8,767 nucleotides of DNA from an uncultured Porphyromonadaceae bacterium. GTDB taxonomy: Bacteria > Bacteroidota > Bacteroidia > Bacteroidales > Muribaculaceae. The notes under the pieces are model-generated. The model did not search any database and was not told the DNA's origin. It saw only the letters and a list, made by a program, of their open reading frames with translations. Shown in pieces: positions 5,479-8,767 of this stretch. The position numbers and the translations under genes were made by a program. Numbering within the stretch: position 1 is the first letter of the stretch; every line of letters begins with the position of its first letter. Location of the stretch: positions 1 to 8,767 of the forward strand of contig UREH01000100.1 in NCBI GenBank assembly GCA_900546835.1. Direction: 5' to 3'.

Positions 5479-6477
5479 ATGAAGAAACTTATTACATCTG
5501 CCGCAGCAGCGGCAATGATGGCATTCGCTCTACCGACGCATGCCGAGACCGCCACGACTACCCCAACGGCTACAGCCAACGACCCTTATGTGGCTTACCT
5601 TTTCACATATTTTACAGGCAACCACGGCGACGAAGAAGCCGTGCGCTACGCAATCTCGGAAGACGGATACAACTATAAAGCCCTCAACGGCAACCGACCC
5701 GTAATCGACTCTAAGAAAATCAGCGTCACCGGCGGCGTGCGCGATCCGCACCTGCTCCGCGGAGAGGACGGGGCATTCTATATGGTGCTCACCGATATGG
5801 TCTCCGACCGGGGATGGGACTCCAACCGCGGCCTGATTCTTCTGCGTTCCACCGACCTTATCAACTGGACGCACTCGGCCATACATTTCCCCGACCGCTA
5901 CAAAGGTCAGCATGACCTGAAACGCGTATGGGCTCCCCAGACCATCTACGACCCCGAAGCAGGCAAATATCTGGTATATTTCTCCCTCCAGTATGCCAAC
6001 GAACCCGACATAATCCATTACGCATATGCCAACGCCGACTTCACCGACCTTGAGGGCGAACCCTACCCGATGTTCATACCCCACGACAAAAAATCATGTA
6101 TCGACGGCGACATCGTTCCTTTCAAAGGCAAGTACCATCTGTTCTACAAGACCGAAGGCCACGGCAACGGCATCAAGGTAGCAACCACCGAATCGCTCAC
6201 CTCGGGCAAATGGGTGGAAAGCCCTGATTACAAACAGCTGACAAAGGATGCCGTGGAGGGTGCGGGCACATTCAAGCTCATCGGCCAGGACCGCTTCATC
6301 CTGATGTACGACGTATATATGAACAAGCGGTATGAATTCACCGAGACCACCGATCTGGAAACCTTCTACCCGGCTTCGCAGGAGGTAACGATGGATTTCC
6401 ATCCGCGCCACGGCACGGTGATACCCATCCGCGCATCTGAACTCGCACGCCTGCGCGAGGCGTACCCCGAAAAATAA
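5479..6477 (+). CDS. Secreted GH43-family glycosidase (arabinofuranosidase/xylosidase-like)
   Basis: A 332-residue exported enzyme with the five-bladed beta-propeller pattern of glycoside hydrolase family 43, whose members remove arabinofuranose, xylose or galactose units by an inverting mechanism. Residues 1-22 are a signal peptide ending THA, followed by a Thr/Ala-rich linker (23-34). Likely catalytic residues are visible in the usual order: base D89 in GGVRDPHLL, pKa-modulating D209 in CIDGDIVPF, and acid E260 in VEGAGTFKL. The blade motif WAP is at 151-153. It is a single-domain protein with no carbohydrate-binding module and no evident T9SS sorting domain. The start is ATG with no Shine-Dalgarno sequence. 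It is divergent from the GH2 gene, so the pair could trim the same polysaccharide, such as arabinogalactan or arabinoxylan side chains. Subfamily and true substrate cannot be fixed by eye. Confidence 0.9.
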   Translation: MKKLITSAAAAAMMAFALPTHAETATTTPTATANDPYVAYLFTYFTGNHGDEEAVRYAISEDGYNYKALNGNRPVIDSKKISVTGGVRDPHLLRGEDGAFYMVLTDMVSDRGWDSNRGLILLRSTDLINWTHSAIHFPDRYKGQHDLKRVWAPQTIYDPEAGKYLVYFSLQYANEPDIIHYAYANADFTDLEGEPYPMFIPHDKKSCIDGDIVPFKGKYHLFYKTEGHGNGIKVATTESLTSGKWVESPDYKQLTKDAVEGAGTFKLIGQDRFILMYDVYMNKRYEFTETTDLETFYPASQEVTMDFHPRHGTVIPIRASELARLREAYPEK

Positions 6478-6508
6478 AGCAGCACGGGAATGCACTGAAC
6501 GCCAGGCG

Positions 6509-7825
6509 TCAGCGGCCTGAGAATACGAGGGTATAGCCCAGCAGACGGTCGTAGCGCTCTCCGGGCGCACGATAGTAGACGGAGACCATATATTCGTTGA
6601 CCGTCTGATAGAAATCGCCTTCGACCTCGGCCGTAGTGGCCGCCACAGGAATACCGTTATTGAACACGGAGAGCCGGGAACCCCCTCGGCTCTCCGCTTC
6701 TTTTGGCAGGGTAATGTACTGGAAATTGTATGCGCCCTGCTTGAGGAGCATTTCGCGGTGGTAGAACCCCGTTTCGGGGTCGTAACGCATCACCGACGAA
6801 TCGTCGAGGCGGCGGTTGGTGAAATCACCGTCGAGATATACGTCGCGGTCGGGCAGCGGGAGCATGTCGAGCACGAAATGCACCACGGAGTAGTCGGCCT
6901 CCACATCGGAGTCGACCGAATTGTATTCGCGCACGAAGAAGCGGCCATGCTGCGTCTGGTCGTATTTGTATAGTTGGGAATGGCGCGGCCGTGCGGCCGT
7001 AAGGAAATGATGGTAGTAGGGATGGCGGAAAGCAATCTCCTCCACGCCCATTCCCGGATATTGCATGAGTACCGTCTCCATGCGCCGGTATTCGTTGCCG
7101 GCGGGAAATATCAAGGCCGGATTATGGTCGAAAACAAGGTGGGAGCCACTTACGCGCGAGGGCCGCGACACCATGACAGCATTGTCGGCACGGCCATTCT
7201 GACTGACCACCACGCGCAGGTCGTTGAATGAATCGCGCACGGGATATTTGCGGAGGTCAATGTCGAGGTCAAGCTGCTGATGCGAGTCGTTGTAGTCTAT
7301 GTCGGTACGCGATGAGGCCGAGCCACTTACACTTACCGCGCCCTCCGATACCATGAAGCGGACCTGAAGTAGCGTGCGGTCAGGGTTGTCCTCGGGGAAA
7401 ACCTTCAGCAGGTAATTTCCCGAGATGCGGAAACGGAACTCACTGTTGGGCAGAGTGATGGAATAATGCACATAGTGGGTGGTCGTAGCCCGCGAGAACG
7501 CGTAATCGTCGACGTCGGCGAGGTTAAAGCCGTTGAATACCTCGGAGTCGACAAGTTGAGACGGTCGCCACAAGGCATCGCAATGGTAGATTGAGTAGCG
7601 GAGGTATTCGCGCTCATCCTCCAGGCAGTCGAATCCGATTTTGAGGCGGTCGGTCGAGTTGAGGCCTATTACGGGGGGCGCGAGGCGGTCGCCGTCGATT
7701 CCGACTGTGAGGGTGCGGAAACGCGGGTCGAATATGCCGGTCGAGGTATTTTCAGCGGCCGCGACGCGCAAGGCGCCGGACGTCAGCGCAATCACCAGGG
7801 AGAATATTTGTAGAAACTTCTTCAA
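6509..7825 (-). CDS. DUF5103 / type IX secretion plug-like protein
   Basis: A 438-residue exported protein resembling the DUF5103 family (type 9 secretion system plug protein domain). In Flavobacterium the Plug protein closes the periplasmic side of the SprA translocon. Residues 1-24 form a signal peptide (KKF, hydrophobic core, VAAA). The rest is beta-rich and fits two Ig-like regions: an N-terminal one (about 35-160, with SGNYLLKVF at 135-143) and a C-terminal one with GDFTNRRLDDSSVMRYD, GAYNFQY and VNEYMVSVYYRAPGERYDRLLGY (about 320-435). The start appears to be TTG at 7823-7825: an in-frame TAA lies directly before it and the signal peptide begins there. The gene follows ung by 41 bases with no promoter core between, so the two are probably cotranscribed. 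Whether this organism has a working T9SS cannot be seen; the protein could serve another envelope role. Confidence 0.85.
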   Translation of the reverse strand: MKKFLQIFSLVIALTSGALRVAAAENTSTGIFDPRFRTLTVGIDGDRLAPPVIGLNSTDRLKIGFDCLEDEREYLRYSIYHCDALWRPSQLVDSEVFNGFNLADVDDYAFSRATTTHYVHYSITLPNSEFRFRISGNYLLKVFPEDNPDRTLLQVRFMVSEGAVSVSGSASSRTDIDYNDSHQQLDLDIDLRKYPVRDSFNDLRVVVSQNGRADNAVMVSRPSRVSGSHLVFDHNPALIFPAGNEYRRMETVLMQYPGMGVEEIAFRHPYYHHFLTAARPRHSQLYKYDQTQHGRFFVREYNSVDSDVEADYSVVHFVLDMLPLPDRDVYLDGDFTNRRLDDSSVMRYDPETGFYHREMLLKQGAYNFQYITLPKEAESRGGSRLSVFNNGIPVAATTAEVEGDFYQTVNEYMVSVYYRAPGERYDRLLGYTLVFSGR

Positions 7826-7866
7826 TTAAACGGAATCAAACGGGTTGCAAGAAGTAGAGTGAAGTC

Positions 7867-8529
7867 TCACCATACGATAGGCGTCTTGCCGTGAGCCTGC
7901 AGGTAGGCATTCGCGCGCGAGAAATGGTGGTTACCGAAGAAGCCCCGGTGGGCCGACAGCGGAGATGGGTGAACCGAACGGAGAACCAGATGCTTGGATT
8001 CGTCGATAAGCGGCACTTTGCTCTGGGCGTAGCTTCCCCAGAGGATGAACACCAATCCATCGCGGGTATCGGAAAGAGTGCGGATCACGTTGTCGGTGAA
8101 ACGCTCCCACCCTTTCCCCTGATGCGATCCCGGCTGATGGGCCTCGACTGTGAGCGTGGCGTTGAGCAGGAGCACTCCCTGACGTGCCCAGCGCGAAAGA
8201 TCGCCGTCGGCGGGGATGGGCGCGCCGGTATCGTCGTGAATTTCATTGAAGATATTGCGGAGCGACGGCGGAAACGGCACAGACGGATTCACCGAGAAAC
8301 ATAGGCCGTTGGCCTGTCCGGGACCATGATAGGGATCCTGCCCGAGAATCACCACCTTGACATCCGAAAACGGACATTCGTCGAAAGCAGCAAAAATCCT
8401 TCCTCCCGGAGGGAATACCTGCGAATGGGCGTATCTATCGGCCACAAATGCCGTCAGGTCAGCGAAATATGGCGCCTCCCATTCTGCAGCAAGAGCATGC
8501 TTCCATCCGGGTTCGATTCTTACATTCAT
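7867..8529 (-). CDS. ung: Uracil-DNA glycosylase (family 1)
   Basis: A 220-residue cytoplasmic DNA-repair enzyme that removes uracil from DNA by cleaving the N-glycosidic bond and so starts base-excision repair. Length matches bacterial Ung. The water-activating motif GQDPYHGPGQ is at 63-72 with catalytic D65. The uracil-pocket stretch NGLCFSVN is at 74-81, LLLNATLTVE at 120-129, and the DNA-intercalating loop HPSPLSAHRGF at 187-197 with H187. All key residues are present, so the enzyme should be active. The ATG at 8527-8529 lies about 35 bases after the predicted transcription start, and no strong Shine-Dalgarno sequence is seen. It is first in a probable two-gene unit with the plug-like gene; the pairing looks positional rather than functional. 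Confidence 0.98.
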   Translation of the reverse strand: MNVRIEPGWKHALAAEWEAPYFADLTAFVADRYAHSQVFPPGGRIFAAFDECPFSDVKVVILGQDPYHGPGQANGLCFSVNPSVPFPPSLRNIFNEIHDDTGAPIPADGDLSRWARQGVLLLNATLTVEAHQPGSHQGKGWERFTDNVIRTLSDTRDGLVFILWGSYAQSKVPLIDESKHLVLRSVHPSPLSAHRGFFGNHHFSRANAYLQAHGKTPIVW

Positions 8530-8570
8530 AATATTACATCTATATAGTTTCCTATATTATTGCGCAGAAG

Positions 8571-8601
8571 CAAAGGTAGTGAAAAGGCGGGAAATAGCAA
8601 A
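8571..8601 (-). promoter_or_regulatory. Promoter of ung
   Basis: On the minus strand, TTTG (8598-8601) is followed after 19 bases by TAccTTTG (8571-8578), matching every fixed position of the Bacteroidetes consensus. The start should be near 8564. The 11-mer ACTACCTTTGC is shared with the GH2 promoter. The -33 element overlaps the base of the upstream terminator hairpin by two bases. Confidence 0.8.
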
Positions 8602-8638
8602 CCCCGCCAGAAGCCCGGAATGGGATTGTGGCGGGGTT
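8594..8638 (-). terminator. Terminator hairpin after the right-edge gene
   Basis: AACCCCGCCA (8600-8609) and TGGCGGGGTT (8629-8638) form a perfect 10-bp GC-rich stem around a 19-base loop. On the minus strand the stem is followed by TTTGCTATTT, an interrupted T-run. It lies 65 bases after the stop of the gene entering from the right. On the plus strand there is no T-run, so it should act on leftward transcription. The long loop and broken T-run make efficiency uncertain. Confidence 0.65.
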
Positions 8639-8702
8639 CGGTATGGATTGCCGCAGAGGCCCGAGGCCCGGGCATCAAATGGTCTTCTAACGAAGAAGCA
8701 GA

Positions 8703-8767
8703 TTATTCAGCTACCTCGATGGTGACGGCGCGGTCGAGGGTGAGGCACTTGTCGCCGAGGTCAACGC
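8703..8767 (-). CDS. C-terminal end of an unidentified gene (partial, runs off right edge)
   Basis: The minus strand has an open frame from the edge to a TAA at 8703-8705. About 20 residues are visible, ending LDRAVTIEVAE, which looks like a final beta strand. Codon choice is G+C-rich at third positions, like the neighbouring genes, and a terminator hairpin follows 65 bases downstream. Together these support a real gene end. The fragment is too short to assign to a family. Confidence 0.6.
   Translation of the reverse strand, partial: VDLGDKCLTLDRAVTIEVAE

Noticed and set aside
5530..6084. 184-residue minus-strand frame opposite GH43
   Set aside because: The GH43 frame has a signal peptide and ordered catalytic motifs; the antisense frame has composition typical of a shadow and no promoter core.
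6495..6512. Inverted repeat between the convergent GH43 and plug-like stops as a bidirectional terminator
   Set aside because: The arms ACGCC/GGCGT leave a single-base loop, the longer pairing needs a bulge, and no T-run follows on either strand.

Overview
The window looks like ordinary chromosome from a gut-type member of the Bacteroidales, with Muribaculaceae as my best guess. The reasons are a moderately high G+C content, start regions with little or no Shine-Dalgarno sequence, repeated use of the Bacteroidetes promoter core TAnnTTTG, and the gene set: a BlaI-type repressor, an AspT/YidE-type transporter, GH2 and GH43 glycosidases, and a DUF5103/type IX secretion plug homologue. Family names come from recognising motifs by eye; no database search was run.

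Layout, left to right. (1) A BlaI/MecI-family repressor (117-509, minus) has a near-perfect Bacteroidetes promoter and two copies of a 16-bp operator-like palindrome. The gene after it lies mostly beyond the left edge, and a short coupled ORF may sit between them. (2) A 100-residue plus-strand gene of unknown function (726-1028) carries a perfect 10-bp-stem palindrome inside its coding sequence. (3) Convergent to it is a 553-residue AspT/YidE-type transporter with two central TrkA-C domains (1055-2716, minus). (4) A secreted GH2 beta-glycosidase (2852-5290, minus) and a secreted GH43 glycosidase (5479-6477, plus) are divergent across a 188-bp region with back-to-back promoter cores. (5) Convergent to GH43 is a probable two-gene unit: uracil-DNA glycosylase ung (7867-8529) followed by a DUF5103/T9SS plug-like protein (6509-7825). 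(6) A terminator hairpin overlaps the ung promoter and follows the last codons of an unidentified gene entering from the right edge (8703-8767, minus).

How the genes work together. GH2 and GH43 are the only clear metabolic pair: two exported enzymes suited to side-chain or terminal sugars of plant or host polysaccharides, without a SusC/SusD transport pair in view. The plug-like protein hints at outer-membrane secretion machinery, but neither glycosidase shows an obvious T9SS C-terminal sorting domain. The repressor, the transporter and ung look like independent units. I see no CRISPR array, tRNA, rRNA, insertion sequence or phage gene. No clearly novel multi-gene system is visible; the most unexplained item is the 100-residue gene with its internal palindrome.
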